From Desulforapulum sp034007745 (GTDB lineage Bacteria > Desulfobacterota > Desulfobacteria > Desulfobacterales > Desulfobacteraceae), in contig JAVEQI010000008.1 of the NCBI GenBank assembly GCA_034007745.1, positions 31,781 through 95,780 of the forward strand: DNA of 64,000 bases, given 5' to 3'. Position numbers and translations under genes: made by a program. Every line of letters begins with the position of its first letter. The stretch's first letter is position 1. Below, piece by piece: positions 32,891 through 41,945 of this stretch. The notes under the pieces were generated by a model, which did not search any database, was not told the DNA's origin, and saw only the letters and a program-made list of their open reading frames with translations.

Positions 32891-34177
32891 GGGCCGAACA
32901 TTTCCATCTCCCCCCCTGAGCCTTTGCTTTTCTTCGGGCTCAAAGATCTTGACCCGGCCATACTCGCCATCAAAGCCGGGTGAGATGGAGACCTGACCCT
33001 CCCTCATCCTGACAACAGCCTCCCTGAGGAGCGGAATACCCGCAGTCTCGATTTCGGACACCGGCATGGTTAACAGGATATCAAGCTCAGGCCCCAGGCG
33101 TTCCAAGGCAAGGTCATAGTGAGTGCCCACCTTTTTGGTTTTGGGTCCCACCTCAAAAATCTCTGAAAGGATATCGGCAAGGGGGATGATGCTTTCAAAG
33201 GGACGGCGATTGCCTGGATTGTATCCCGGGGGCCTTTGGGCAAGCTCATGGACACGGTAGAGAACCCCCAGGGTCAGGGGTTTCTTGCATTCGGGACAGA
33301 TCCCCCCCAGGGCTGCGGTCTGGCCTGGTTCCAGGCAGACATTGCACTTCCTGTGGCCGTCATGGTGATATTTGCCCTCTTCCGGAAACATGTCAATGGT
33401 GCCGACAAAGGTATCATCCTGTTGAGCGAGGGCTCTTCTCACCCCGACGAACGAAAGATCCGAGTTAAACCTGGAGGCGTTCCTGCCAAGATACATTGGG
33501 GAATGGGCGTCGGAATTTGAAATCAGGGTGATGGAATCAAGATCCTTGATCCTCCAGTTCATGGGAGGATCGGAAGAGAGGCCTGTTTCAGCGGCAAATA
33601 TATGGCTTGAAAGATCGCCGAAACACTCCTCGATGGAGTCAAATCCCGACTTTGACCCGAACATGGAAAACCAGGGGGTCCATATGTGGGCCGGGATCAG
33701 AAACGACTCATCCGAGGTGTCGAGGACAATCTCTAAAAGCCGTCGGGCATCAAGGCCAAGAATCGGCCGGCCGTCCGATTTCAGGTTGCCGATTTTATCA
33801 AGGGTTGCATTGAAGGCCTTAACCGTTTCAAGATCCGGCATGTAAATAAGGTTGTGGTTTTTCCTCACCCTTCCATCACGCTTGTATATGCTGCTGATCT
33901 CACACTGGAGAATAAATCTGACCTCGTTCCTGCACGATTCCGGAACGGATTGGTCAAGCTGTTTTGCAATGCTCGGTTTAAGACGATAGAGTCCGGGCTC
34001 ACAAGGTTCAAGCTTTTCCCCAAGCTCGGTAAACCACCCGGGATGGGTAAAATCCCCCGTCCCCACAAGGGTCACCCCCTTGAGCTGGGCCGCCTGGTAG
34101 AGGTGTTCAAGATCAAGGTTTTTGGCGGTTGCCCTTGAAAAATGGGAATGAAGGTGAAGATCTGCTATAAATTTCAT
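32795..34177 (-). CDS. endonuclease Q-family PHP-domain protein, truncated fusion
   Basis: A 460-residue protein. The PHP metal sites are visible: DLHLHSHFSRAT (about 6-17), GTGDFTHPGW, ECEISSIYK-like QCEISSIYK, and SNSDAHSPMYLGR. A zinc finger (CNVCLEPGQTA...CPECKKPL, about 280-305) and ELAQRPPGYNPGNRRPFESI follow, as in endonuclease Q, which nicks DNA 5' of deaminated bases. ATG 34177 is used because the protein then starts with MKFIADLHLHSH. The last 25 residues (after LRGG) are read from the out-of-frame junction with the helicase scar and are not conserved. Activity could remain, since the nuclease region is complete. Confidence 0.85.
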   Translation of the reverse strand: MKFIADLHLHSHFSRATAKNLDLEHLYQAAQLKGVTLVGTGDFTHPGWFTELGEKLEPCEPGLYRLKPSIAKQLDQSVPESCRNEVRFILQCEISSIYKRDGRVRKNHNLIYMPDLETVKAFNATLDKIGNLKSDGRPILGLDARRLLEIVLDTSDESFLIPAHIWTPWFSMFGSKSGFDSIEECFGDLSSHIFAAETGLSSDPPMNWRIKDLDSITLISNSDAHSPMYLGRNASRFNSDLSFVGVRRALAQQDDTFVGTIDMFPEEGKYHHDGHRKCNVCLEPGQTAALGGICPECKKPLTLGVLYRVHELAQRPPGYNPGNRRPFESIIPLADILSEIFEVGPKTKKVGTHYDLALERLGPELDILLTMPVSEIETAGIPLLREAVVRMREGQVSISPGFDGEYGRVKIFEPEEKQRLRGGDGNVRPGQGYSLFDILQKKKDIRHYKRDRTFCVSSGH

Positions 34178-34301
34178 GGAAACCAACGGTAAAATAGGTT
34201 AAGGTTAATACTTAAATATCAAATTAGGCGTCAAATTAAATATCAAAGGGGTATACGATACACCAATTTTCATCCTTTTTAAAGGAGGTTGCACAAAGGC
34301 C

Positions 34302-35360
34302 ATGGAAAAGAACGAACTTAAGGCAGGGGTTGCACGCATGGGCGAACGTCTGAACGGAAAGCTCGAAATAACCCTTGCCCTTACGGGCAGACAGGATGAC
34401 CGAATGTTCATCGATTTCTGCCTTGGCCTGGAATCACTGCTGCCCGATATAACCGTGGTCCGAAAGATGGATGGAGACAGGGCACTGCCCGCTATCCTAC
34501 CCAGGTCCAACATCATCTACTCGGCCATCCCCCAGGCAGGAGCCATTGCCCCCTTTCTTGAAATTCTGGCCCTGGTTAACGAACCTGCCCCCCCTCTGGC
34601 CCAGGCCCTCCACGAAAACTTAGCCCGGATAGACATCCCCGCCAGGCTGACCCTCTACACTGCGGTTCACTGCCCCCACTGCCCCGGCATGATAAGGGCC
34701 ATGGCACCGATTGCTGCAAGTTGTGAAAACATCATCCTCACCATCATCGACGGCACCCTTTTTCCTGAAGCAGCCGCAGAGGACCAGGTGATGTCGGCCC
34801 CCTGCCTCATCCTCGGCAAAGAGATGCGATGGACGGGCAATGTGGCACCCTCCGAGGTTGTTGACATGATCGTCAATCAGGATCCTTCGATGTTGAGCGT
34901 CTCTTCGCTTAAAACCATTCTTGAGGATGGGAAGGCCTCGTGGATAGCGTCAAAAATGATCGAGTCCCAGACTATCTTTCCGGCATTTGTCGAACTTCTC
35001 ATCCACCCCACCTGGTCTGTCCGCCTCGGTGCCATGGTGGTTCTGGAGGAAATGGTTGAAACTGTTCCGAACCTTGCAGCCCGGATCACCGCCCCCCTGT
35101 GGGATACCTTTGAAGGGGCAGACACCACGGTAAAGGGAGATATCCTCTACGCCCTTGGACAGGCGGGTGACCGAAAAATAGAAGAAAAGATCCGAGAGAT
35201 TATACCCTCCCTAGAAGATGGGGATCTCAAAGAGGCAGCCATTGACGCCCTCGAAGAATTGACAACACGTTCCTATACTCGCCACACTTTAACCAGCAGA
35301 AACAAAAAGGACAAGGACAATCCTCTATTTCCAAAGGAGCTACGGAGCTATAAAAAATGA
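34302..35360 (+). CDS. thioredoxin-fold protein with C-terminal HEAT-like repeats
   Basis: A 352-residue soluble protein. Residues about 20-200 look like a tandem thioredoxin fold of the protein disulfide oxidoreductase/AhpF N-terminal type, with one redox motif CPHC (Cys124, Cys127) and the cis-Pro segment SAPCLIL. Residues about 215-330 form helical HEAT-like repeats (ELLIHPTWSVRLGAMVVLEE, GDILYALGQAGDRKIEEKI, LKEAAIDALEEL). The pairing of a redox domain with HEAT repeats is uncommon. It overlaps the next gene by four bases (ATGA), so the two probably work together. Confidence 0.82.
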   Translation: MEKNELKAGVARMGERLNGKLEITLALTGRQDDRMFIDFCLGLESLLPDITVVRKMDGDRALPAILPRSNIIYSAIPQAGAIAPFLEILALVNEPAPPLAQALHENLARIDIPARLTLYTAVHCPHCPGMIRAMAPIAASCENIILTIIDGTLFPEAAAEDQVMSAPCLILGKEMRWTGNVAPSEVVDMIVNQDPSMLSVSSLKTILEDGKASWIASKMIESQTIFPAFVELLIHPTWSVRLGAMVVLEEMVETVPNLAARITAPLWDTFEGADTTVKGDILYALGQAGDRKIEEKIREIIPSLEDGDLKEAAIDALEELTTRSYTRHTLTSRNKKDKDNPLFPKELRSYKK

Positions 35361-37045
35361 ACGTAAGAAGCTGTGTGGACAATGAAGGTCGTTTTATCGT
35401 GGGAATCCATGATCCAGGATTCAAGGTCGTAAACCTGAGGGAAAACGACCTTGTTAGGCCAATTGGAGCTCTGCCCGACGACACCCCCGTGGACAACCGC
35501 GTCAACTTCCCCCCGGGGGACGTTGAAACCCAAGCCGCCGACCGGATCTATGAGATCATGAACGCCTTTCCCTTCAGGGGTGTCTCCTACATAAACACAA
35601 GGTGGGCCGATGCTGCGGCAGCAGCCCCTGAAAGCATCGGCCTTGACCAAAAAAAAGAGGTATCTTTTCTCTCCACCCTCCATCGCTGGCTTGCCGATAA
35701 CGGCATCAGGGACAGGGACCCCGGGAGCCTGCTCACTGCCATGCCCGAACCCATGCTCATGGCCCTTGCCGATGTTTCAACTGATCCAGACGAACTTGTC
35801 TGCCTTGCCCGTCAATGCTGCTCGTTTCTCTACAGCCCCGACGGAACCACCCCGATGGGTCTTGAATTCAGGCAAACCCCTTCAGGACGGCCAAGACCCT
35901 GGATCAAAAAACCTGCCCTGTTTGACATCATTGCCAACAACCCCTGCCTGCCCGACGACTATAAACGGGCCATGGTGCTGACCCCGGGAATCCAGGGCAC
36001 CAGTGAAATCATGGGGGAATGGAAAAAACAAATTCAATCCAAAAAGCAGGATCTGGGCCAGAATCAGGAGGACAATCAGGAGAGTCACATATTCGAGTAC
36101 CTTAGAGCCAACTCCTACATTCCCTGGGGCCACTTTGCAGCCAACATGGCCGACGACACCGTTCGGTATAGAATAAAAGACCTGACCCCGGCCGACATGG
36201 AGGGTATGCGCCATCTCTACTACCGGCGGATCTATACCATGGTGGCCCAACAGCTTGACATTGAAATTCCAGGCCCGAAACGGCAAATTTCAAAGCAGGA
36301 GCTTGAGGCCCTTCGCATCGCCATTGTGGACCACCTTAAAGGCCGGGGGCAGAAGACCAGACTCGAGTTTAACGGCTGTCTGTGGGGCTGGAACTTCGGG
36401 TTCGGGTTTGCCCAGTCAGGATACAGGCTCCACGCCTCCCACCAGCAGATTCACCATCAGTACGCCATGATCCCTGGATCGGTTCCTGCATCCTGCATGG
36501 ACGGCACGGGAGGCTCCTTTGCCTCGTTTGCCTGCGGAGATATGGTGGGCGAATTCATCCGTCGCTACAGACAGGAGACGGGAAAAAATTTTTTTCACAA
36601 TTACCTCAAGGCCATCCAATCCAACACCAGGACCGATGGAAACAGCTCTGGCCCTTCATCCCTGATCGTTCATGAGGATGAGAATGTCATAGTCTTTGTG
36701 CCCAAGGCCCAGACCTCCCAATGGGAACTCCAACTGATCTCCAAACGGCCCTGCGGCAACATCCTCGAGGCGGACACGGCCCTGCGCACCTCCTTAGACC
36801 GAGGCATGCTGACGGCTCTCTGGGTTCTGGAGGCTCTTGGAGCAAGAATGGTCACCAACATTGAATATTCAAAGCGGTTTGACGATCAAAATCGGGACCA
36901 GCGCCTTATCTATTCGTTTCTGCCACGGCTTCCCCATTCCCCAGGCGCTTTCAGCGAAGCCCAGCAACGCTGGATCATCGGCCATTTCCCAGAAGATTTT
37001 GCCATGGCCTGCCGCTCGCAACTTGCAACTGGAGTCTCTCCTTAA
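35357..37045 (+). CDS. unknown protein with HIT/GalT-like features
   Basis: A 562-residue soluble protein without a signal peptide. The central part has GCLWGWNFGFGFAQSGYRLH followed by ASHQQIHHQYAMIPG, a His-Gln-rich motif reminiscent of the histidine triad/galactose-1-phosphate uridylyltransferase fold; the end has IEYSKRFDDQNRDQRLIYSF. Residue spacing does not match a standard HxHxH motif, so a catalytic role is only a suggestion. It is coupled to the thioredoxin/HEAT gene and convergent with crcB, overlapping its 3' end by four bases. I do not assign a function. Confidence 0.82.
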   Translation: MNVRSCVDNEGRFIVGIHDPGFKVVNLRENDLVRPIGALPDDTPVDNRVNFPPGDVETQAADRIYEIMNAFPFRGVSYINTRWADAAAAAPESIGLDQKKEVSFLSTLHRWLADNGIRDRDPGSLLTAMPEPMLMALADVSTDPDELVCLARQCCSFLYSPDGTTPMGLEFRQTPSGRPRPWIKKPALFDIIANNPCLPDDYKRAMVLTPGIQGTSEIMGEWKKQIQSKKQDLGQNQEDNQESHIFEYLRANSYIPWGHFAANMADDTVRYRIKDLTPADMEGMRHLYYRRIYTMVAQQLDIEIPGPKRQISKQELEALRIAIVDHLKGRGQKTRLEFNGCLWGWNFGFGFAQSGYRLHASHQQIHHQYAMIPGSVPASCMDGTGGSFASFACGDMVGEFIRRYRQETGKNFFHNYLKAIQSNTRTDGNSSGPSSLIVHEDENVIVFVPKAQTSQWELQLISKRPCGNILEADTALRTSLDRGMLTALWVLEALGARMVTNIEYSKRFDDQNRDQRLIYSFLPRLPHSPGAFSEAQQRWIIGHFPEDFAMACRSQLATGVSP

Positions 37046-37419
37046 ATTAATCGAGCCAGGATTATTCCAGCCCCAAGCGCACCAAAACCAAGGCCGTTCT
37101 GAAGAAAGAGGTTGAGCATGGCATAGGCCCATTCGGATGAGCGGATCAGCATGCCCGTCTCAAGGATAAATGTGGAGAATGTTGTAAAGGCCCCCATGAA
37201 ACCCACAAGCACACAGGTTCTCACCTCGCCGGATACGGCCCAGCGGCTTTCAAACAGGGTCCAGAGAAATCCTGCGACAAAACAGCCGATAATATTTACA
37301 GCCAACGTGCCAAACGGAAAAAATGACGAATTAGACTGCTGAACCAACCCTGCAAGACCATACCGGGCAAGGGTTCCCAGGGCACCTGCCAGGACGATAA
37401 AAACAAGTTTATACTCCAT
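37042..37419 (-). CDS. crcB: fluoride ion channel
   Basis: A 125-residue membrane protein with four helices and the Fluc signatures GTLARYGLAG, FGTLAVNIIGCFVAGFLW and GFMGAFTTFSTFILE. Fluc dimers expel fluoride. ATG 37419 has no ribosome-binding site at the normal distance. Instead AAAGGAG precedes ATG 37432, which opens a seven-codon frame (MVYKYGV) that ends within crcB, so translation may be coupled to this mini-ORF. No fluoride riboswitch could be recognised upstream. The 3' end overlaps the convergent gene by four bases. Confidence 0.93.
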   Translation of the reverse strand: MEYKLVFIVLAGALGTLARYGLAGLVQQSNSSFFPFGTLAVNIIGCFVAGFLWTLFESRWAVSGEVRTCVLVGFMGAFTTFSTFILETGMLIRSSEWAYAMLNLFLQNGLGFGALGAGIILARLI

Positions 37420-37581
37420 ACTTATACACCATGGAAAAATCTCCTTTCCATGTTTTTTTAAGTGTTTACAATGGGTAAGTCAAGGCAATTTCCCGGTGTC
37501 CGGTTTGACATCCGCCTTTTTTAATGGAATAATATTTTTTATATTCCCCCCTAATCAGCCCTTCCGGGCAAGGAGGTTTCC

Positions 37582-37740
37582 ATGGAAAAGCAAAGTCGAT
37601 CCATCAACAAAATGATTGAAGAACAGGTAAAAAAGTGGCAGTATGACATGGTTATCAACACGGGCAAGATTACAATAGACCACGCAGTTACGGCCATGAA
37701 GGCGATAGCGCACAAAAGGATGACAAGTGATATTACATGA
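37582..37740 (+). CDS. small protein of 52 residues, upstream partner of the next gene
   Basis: ATG 37582 follows a perfect AAGGAGG by six bases. The protein (MEKQSRSINKMIEEQVKKW, then a helical, Lys-rich remainder) is wholly soluble and probably helical. It overlaps the next gene by 14 bp in a different frame. The strong ribosome-binding site and tight overlap argue that it is real. The pair resembles small two-gene regulatory units such as toxin-antitoxin modules only in layout; no family is recognised. Confidence 0.6.
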   Translation: MEKQSRSINKMIEEQVKKWQYDMVINTGKITIDHAVTAMKAIAHKRMTSDIT

Positions 37741-38167
37741 CACCATCTATGAATGGGACGGTAAAAGCAGTGACGGTGAAAAGCCAGTAGCCTGGTGGCC
37801 GGGGGCCTATCGCATACGAATCGTTGATCTGACGGCAGGAAGCCCCGGGATGATACATCTCAAATCCCGGGCCGTGATCTGCCGGAACCGGGACAAGGGG
37901 ACTTCGATCCGAAACTGTATTGAAAACTTTGCCGGAAAGGTCTCCCAGAAGTATGACCTGGAGATCGATCGGGTGCTATGGGTCGAAGTCGGCCAAAAGG
38001 ATCCGAGGGACGTCCAGATCGCAACCCTGAAAAAGGTCTCACCCATGGGAGGAAAGGACCTTTACTCGGCATCCTGGCGTTCAGCCCGGCCCAATGAACT
38101 AAAAATGCTCGATCCTTTTCTGGTTGACTTCACCGACAAATTACCCCTCGATCCCGCTAAAGATTGA
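37727..38167 (+). CDS. conserved hypothetical protein
   Basis: A 146-residue soluble protein with no signal peptide. It starts at GTG 37727 inside the previous small gene (14-bp overlap), or at an internal start. Segments such as RIRIVDLTAGSPGMIHLKSRA and NFAGKVSQKYDLEIDRVLWVE read as alternating beta strands and helices. No known motif. Codon use is like its neighbours. Confidence 0.65.
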   Translation: MILHDTIYEWDGKSSDGEKPVAWWPGAYRIRIVDLTAGSPGMIHLKSRAVICRNRDKGTSIRNCIENFAGKVSQKYDLEIDRVLWVEVGQKDPRDVQIATLKKVSPMGGKDLYSASWRSARPNELKMLDPFLVDFTDKLPLDPAKD

Positions 38168-38225
38168 GGGTATTTACCAGTCTGAGCCAACCGATCCTAA
38201 TTCAACAATAAAAAAGGGAATATCC

Positions 38226-38978
38226 ATGAAAACTTACGGCAGATTTATCGTCTTTATAACCACTCTTTGTTTCATCTTCCCCCTGACCCCTGCAGACGCT
38301 GACCTTAAAGGCCTGCTAAAAAATCTTGAGCCGCCCGTCAAATCCAACACCCAGGTGCCGTCTGAAGATCCATCGGATCTATCCGATGACACCATTATCA
38401 AAGGGTTGAAGGAGGCACTTGCCGTTGGAGCTGAAAAAGCGGTGGACCTGGTTTCACAATCCGACGGGTACTACAAAAACCCGGCGATAAAGATCCCCTT
38501 ACCCCCGGCGGTTCAGAAGATAGAAACCGTACTTAGATCCATGGGACTTGCGGAACAGGTCGACCAGTTTGAAATGAGCATGAACCGGGCCGCAGAACAG
38601 GCCGCCCCCCAGGCAACAGCCCTGTTTGTGGACGCCGTAAAGGAGATGTCGTTCAGCGATGCCCGAAAGATCCTCAACGGACGACAAAACGAGGCAACAC
38701 TCTACTTTAAAGAACGAACCCAGGATAAGCTGTCCGAACTCTTTAAGCCGGTTGTCCATAAGAGTATGGCCGAGGTTGGCGTCACCCGGAACTTTCAGGA
38801 ACTCTCGGCAAAGGCATCAACCATCCCCTTTGCCGGCACGTTAGATCTTGACCCTGACACCTATGTCACGGCAAAAGCCCTGGACGGGCTGTTTCTCATG
38901 GTTGAAAAGGAAGAGGAAAAGATCCGTCAGAATCCAACAGCCCGTGTGACAGACCTGTTAAAGACAGTATTTAAATAG
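38226..38978 (+). CDS. exported DUF4197 family protein
   Basis: A 250-residue protein with a signal peptide (hydrophobic FIVFITTLCFIFPLTPADA) and a helical mature part. DGYYKNPAIKIPLPPAVQKI and FFKERT-like LYFKERTQDKLSELFKPVV are hallmarks of DUF4197, a periplasmic family of unknown role. ATG 38226 is used, with AAAAGGG upstream; longer upstream in-frame codons overlap the previous gene and precede the signal peptide. It is followed by the AsmA-like gene after 31 bp and may share its transcript. Confidence 0.85.
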   Translation: MKTYGRFIVFITTLCFIFPLTPADADLKGLLKNLEPPVKSNTQVPSEDPSDLSDDTIIKGLKEALAVGAEKAVDLVSQSDGYYKNPAIKIPLPPAVQKIETVLRSMGLAEQVDQFEMSMNRAAEQAAPQATALFVDAVKEMSFSDARKILNGRQNEATLYFKERTQDKLSELFKPVVHKSMAEVGVTRNFQELSAKASTIPFAGTLDLDPDTYVTAKALDGLFLMVEKEEEKIRQNPTARVTDLLKTVFK

Positions 38979-39009
38979 AAAAAAACAGGAATAAGAAGGA
39001 ATTTTTACC

Positions 39010-41031
39010 ATGAGTAAAATTTTAAAATGGCTCTTAATAACGGCAGGAACCTTTGCAGGCCTTATCATTCTTGCAGTCCTTATCGTTCCTAGGTTTGTGG
39101 ATGTAAACAGCTACAAACCGCAAATAGAACAGCAGGTTACCAAAGCCACAGGAAGATCTTTTGTCCTAGGCGGAGAAATTGACCTTTCCATTTTTCCCTG
39201 GGTGGGGGTCTCCCTTTCTGACCTTACCCTGGGAAGTCCAGAGGGATTTGACCAGCGAAACTTTATAACAGTCAAAGAGTTTGAAGTAAGGGTAAAGGTG
39301 CTGCCCCTTCTTTCAAAAAACGTCCAGGTAAAAAAATTCGTGGTGGACAGCCCTGAAATATTCCTTGTAAAGGACAAAACCGGAGCAACGAACTGGGACA
39401 TGGGCGGGACACAGGCTTCTACCCCGCCAAAGCAATGGGGAGACACGAACGCTTCTGCAGGAGAGCAGACCATTGGCGAATTCCCCATCAAGGCGCTGTT
39501 GGTGGACGAATTTACCATCCACAAGGGTCTTGTCCACTACAGCGACCTTGGCCTCAAGGTTAAAAAAGAGGTGTCGGACATCACCTTGACCCTTGGCAAC
39601 CTTAGCCTTAAAGACCGGGTAAGTGTTGCCTTTTCCGCCGTGGCAGACGGTCAGCCCATCGCCCTTGAAGGATTTGTGGGACCCGTTGGGCCTAAACCCG
39701 GCACGGGCAAGATTCCCCTTGATCTTACCCTTAAGGCCTTGAACGAGATCACCATGAAACTCACAGGTGAGGTTATAGACCCAGTAACTACCCCTGAATT
39801 TAATCTGGACATTGCCCTCGCCTCTTTTTCCCCGAAAAAAATCCTGACGGCCCTTGGGGTTGCCCAGCCCATGGCAACGGCCGATCCCCGGGCCATGGAA
39901 AGCCTAAGCCTCAACCTGACCCTCAAGGGTACCCAAAAAAAGGTTGCCATTTCAAACGGCACCTTGATCCTGGACGACTCGACCATGACATTCACGGCCA
40001 GGGCAGAAGATTTTTCAAAGCCGGACATCGGCTTTGACATGGCCATTGACAGCATCGATATAGATCGATACCTTCCGCCGAACCAGGAGCCGGTAAAACC
40101 CTCTGAAAAGACTCAACTCCCTTCCCAGCCGACACAACCAACGGAAAAGGCTTCTTCCAAAACCGACTACGCTCCATTGCGGACCCTGGCCATTGACGGA
40201 ACGCTCAAAATCGCTTCCCTTGTGGCAAAAAGGACAAAGCTCCAGGATATTGAGGTAAAGGTAACCGGCAGAAACGGACGCTTCAGCCTTGACCCCCTAT
40301 CCCTTGATCTCTACGGGGGCACCCTTGTCTCCAAAGCGGACCTTAATGTCACAACTGACACACCAAGAATAAATTTTGCCGTTGACGCAGAAAAAATCGC
40401 ATCCGGCCCCCTGCTGGCAGATCTGCTTCAAAAAAAGATTGTTCAGGGTCAGCTTAACTCAAGCGTCAGACTGGCCTTTGCCGGAGATACACCAGCTGGG
40501 ATCAAAAAAAGCTTAAACGGCGGGGGAAACCTCACATTCACCGATGGTGCAATTATCGGGATCGACATCCCCGGGATGGTTAGGAACGTCAAGGCAAGCT
40601 TTGGGGTCGGGGAGAGACCTGCCACCCCGCCCAGCACTGACTTTGCAGAGTTAAAGGTTCCCTTTACCATCACCGACGGCCTTGTGAACACCACAAACAC
40701 TACCCTTTATTCACCGCTTCTCCGAATCATGGCAAAGGGAACCGCCGATCTTGTGGCAGAGAGTATTGACATGCGGGTGGAACCCAAGTTTGTCTCCACC
40801 CTCAAGGGTCAGGGAGACACAGAAGAACGTTCAGGCCTCATGGTCCCGATCCTTGTCACGGGAACCTTTGATCAGCCGAAATTCCGCCCGGATCTTACAT
40901 CCATGGCCAAAGAAATTATTCCGGACAGAGAAGCCCTTGAATCCATGATTAAGGATGGAAAAATCGACAAAGATGCCGTTAAAAAGAAAGGAGAGGAGAT
41001 CAAGGAGCTCTTTAAGGGGTTTACGCGTTAA
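39010..41031 (+). CDS. AsmA family protein
   Basis: A 673-residue protein with one N-terminal membrane anchor (LKWLLITAGTFAGLIILAVLIVP, about 4-27), then a large periplasmic part. The AsmA N-terminal motif (VNSYKPQIEQQVTKATGRSF, then IFPWVGVSLSDLTLG) and C-terminal domain (LSLDLYGGTLVSKADLNV, then DGLVNTTNTTLYSPLLRI) are both evident. AsmA-like proteins of the bridge-like lipid-transfer class influence outer-membrane lipid transport and protein assembly. A Pro/Gln/Thr-rich linker lies near 360-385. AAGGA precedes ATG 39010. Confidence 0.92.
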   Translation: MSKILKWLLITAGTFAGLIILAVLIVPRFVDVNSYKPQIEQQVTKATGRSFVLGGEIDLSIFPWVGVSLSDLTLGSPEGFDQRNFITVKEFEVRVKVLPLLSKNVQVKKFVVDSPEIFLVKDKTGATNWDMGGTQASTPPKQWGDTNASAGEQTIGEFPIKALLVDEFTIHKGLVHYSDLGLKVKKEVSDITLTLGNLSLKDRVSVAFSAVADGQPIALEGFVGPVGPKPGTGKIPLDLTLKALNEITMKLTGEVIDPVTTPEFNLDIALASFSPKKILTALGVAQPMATADPRAMESLSLNLTLKGTQKKVAISNGTLILDDSTMTFTARAEDFSKPDIGFDMAIDSIDIDRYLPPNQEPVKPSEKTQLPSQPTQPTEKASSKTDYAPLRTLAIDGTLKIASLVAKRTKLQDIEVKVTGRNGRFSLDPLSLDLYGGTLVSKADLNVTTDTPRINFAVDAEKIASGPLLADLLQKKIVQGQLNSSVRLAFAGDTPAGIKKSLNGGGNLTFTDGAIIGIDIPGMVRNVKASFGVGERPATPPSTDFAELKVPFTITDGLVNTTNTTLYSPLLRIMAKGTADLVAESIDMRVEPKFVSTLKGQGDTEERSGLMVPILVTGTFDQPKFRPDLTSMAKEIIPDREALESMIKDGKIDKDAVKKKGEEIKELFKGFTR

Positions 41032-41072
41032 GTTAAATAAGCCCGGCACAGAGTAAAAAAGTCCCTCAATAT

Positions 41073-41663
41073 TCAGGAATTGCGCCAGATCAGAAGGCTC
41101 TCACGCAGGGGAAACGGACCAAAGCAGAATCGGCCCGTTTCCGTCTGTTCAAGCCATTTACGTTTAATCTTCAAGTTGGGGCTGCGGCCGTCAAAGGAAT
41201 CAAGCACCTTTACGTTCCCCCCCATCCTGCGCACGGAAAACCTCCGGTAGGAGTCAAAGCAGTACACCCACTCATCATCAACGGCCATGACCATGATATA
41301 GTGCTCCTCCCGGGGGTTGAGCAGCATATTGCACAGAACCACCCCTCCCTCGTCGAGGCAGGCCATGATCCGGTCGTCCTCTCCCAGGGAAACCTCTTCT
41401 CTTTCAAGAAACTGCGTCTGAACCGAAAACTTCTTCATTTTGTAGGAACTCAGCCAGTGGCCCAGAAGCCGAACCGCATGCCTGCTGGTTCCACCGATAC
41501 CAAAACGGGCGTCCCTGCTAACGGTATCCAAACAGTAGAGATAAATGTGCTGAATGACCATGGGGGGAATCTCTTTTCGCTGGAACAGATAGCTCACGCC
41601 ATTAATGAGGGCTGTAGGAACACAGTCATACTCTGACACCTGATAGTGGAACGGTATAAACAT
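41073..41663 (-). CDS. C39-like cysteine peptidase domain protein
   Basis: A 196-residue soluble protein. The N-terminus MFIPFHYQVSEYDCVPTAL holds the probable nucleophile Cys14; EEHYIMVMAVD has His121, and YCFDSY has Asp137, giving the papain-like Cys-His-Asp set of the C39 family in the right order. Unlike bacteriocin processors it is not fused to an ABC transporter and no such gene is near. Similar stand-alone proteins occur in many bacteria with unknown substrates. It could act on a peptide or merely keep the fold. Single gene. Confidence 0.75.
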   Translation of the reverse strand: MFIPFHYQVSEYDCVPTALINGVSYLFQRKEIPPMVIQHIYLYCLDTVSRDARFGIGGTSRHAVRLLGHWLSSYKMKKFSVQTQFLEREEVSLGEDDRIMACLDEGGVVLCNMLLNPREEHYIMVMAVDDEWVYCFDSYRRFSVRRMGGNVKVLDSFDGRSPNLKIKRKWLEQTETGRFCFGPFPLRESLLIWRNS

Positions 41664-41708
41664 CGGTAATTTCCAAGGGTTGATCTGGGGAACTTATTTT
41701 TACATTGC

Positions 41709-41945
41709 CTATTTTACTGTATTCTTACTCTCCAAGCAAGTTTGAATAGAAGCTGTGGTCTGTGATGGTTCAAGATCGACTGAATCCGATTGCTCCAGGG
41801 TGCAATCACCCCTTTGTGAACACCCTCCGCAACCTGCACAACCTCCACAACCGTCGGAGCCCTTTTTCCCCAATGAAGCAACAACACTTTTAACAGTATA
41901 GGCAACGGCTATTGCAACTATAACCCAAACAATGATCTCATCCAT
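41709..41945 (-). CDS. small cysteine-rich membrane protein, FeoB-associated type
   Basis: A 78-residue protein starting MDEIIVWVIVAIAVAYTVKS: one membrane helix, then a Gly/Cys-rich stretch (CGGCAGCGGCSQRGDC, about 36-51) with five Cys. This matches the FeoB-associated cysteine-rich membrane protein family, which often accompanies ferrous iron transport genes. No feoA or feoB is in the window, so the partner is unknown. ATG 41945 has a strong ribosome-binding site (GGGAGGGG). An upstream extension in frame is not conserved. Confidence 0.75.
   Translation of the reverse strand: MDEIIVWVIVAIAVAYTVKSVVASLGKKGSDGCGGCAGCGGCSQRGDCTLEQSDSVDLEPSQTTASIQTCLESKNTVK

Noticed and set aside
37420..37560. 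Fluoride riboswitch before crcB
   Set aside because: I could not find the conserved pseudoknot core on the minus strand; only a ribosome-binding site and a mini-ORF are visible.
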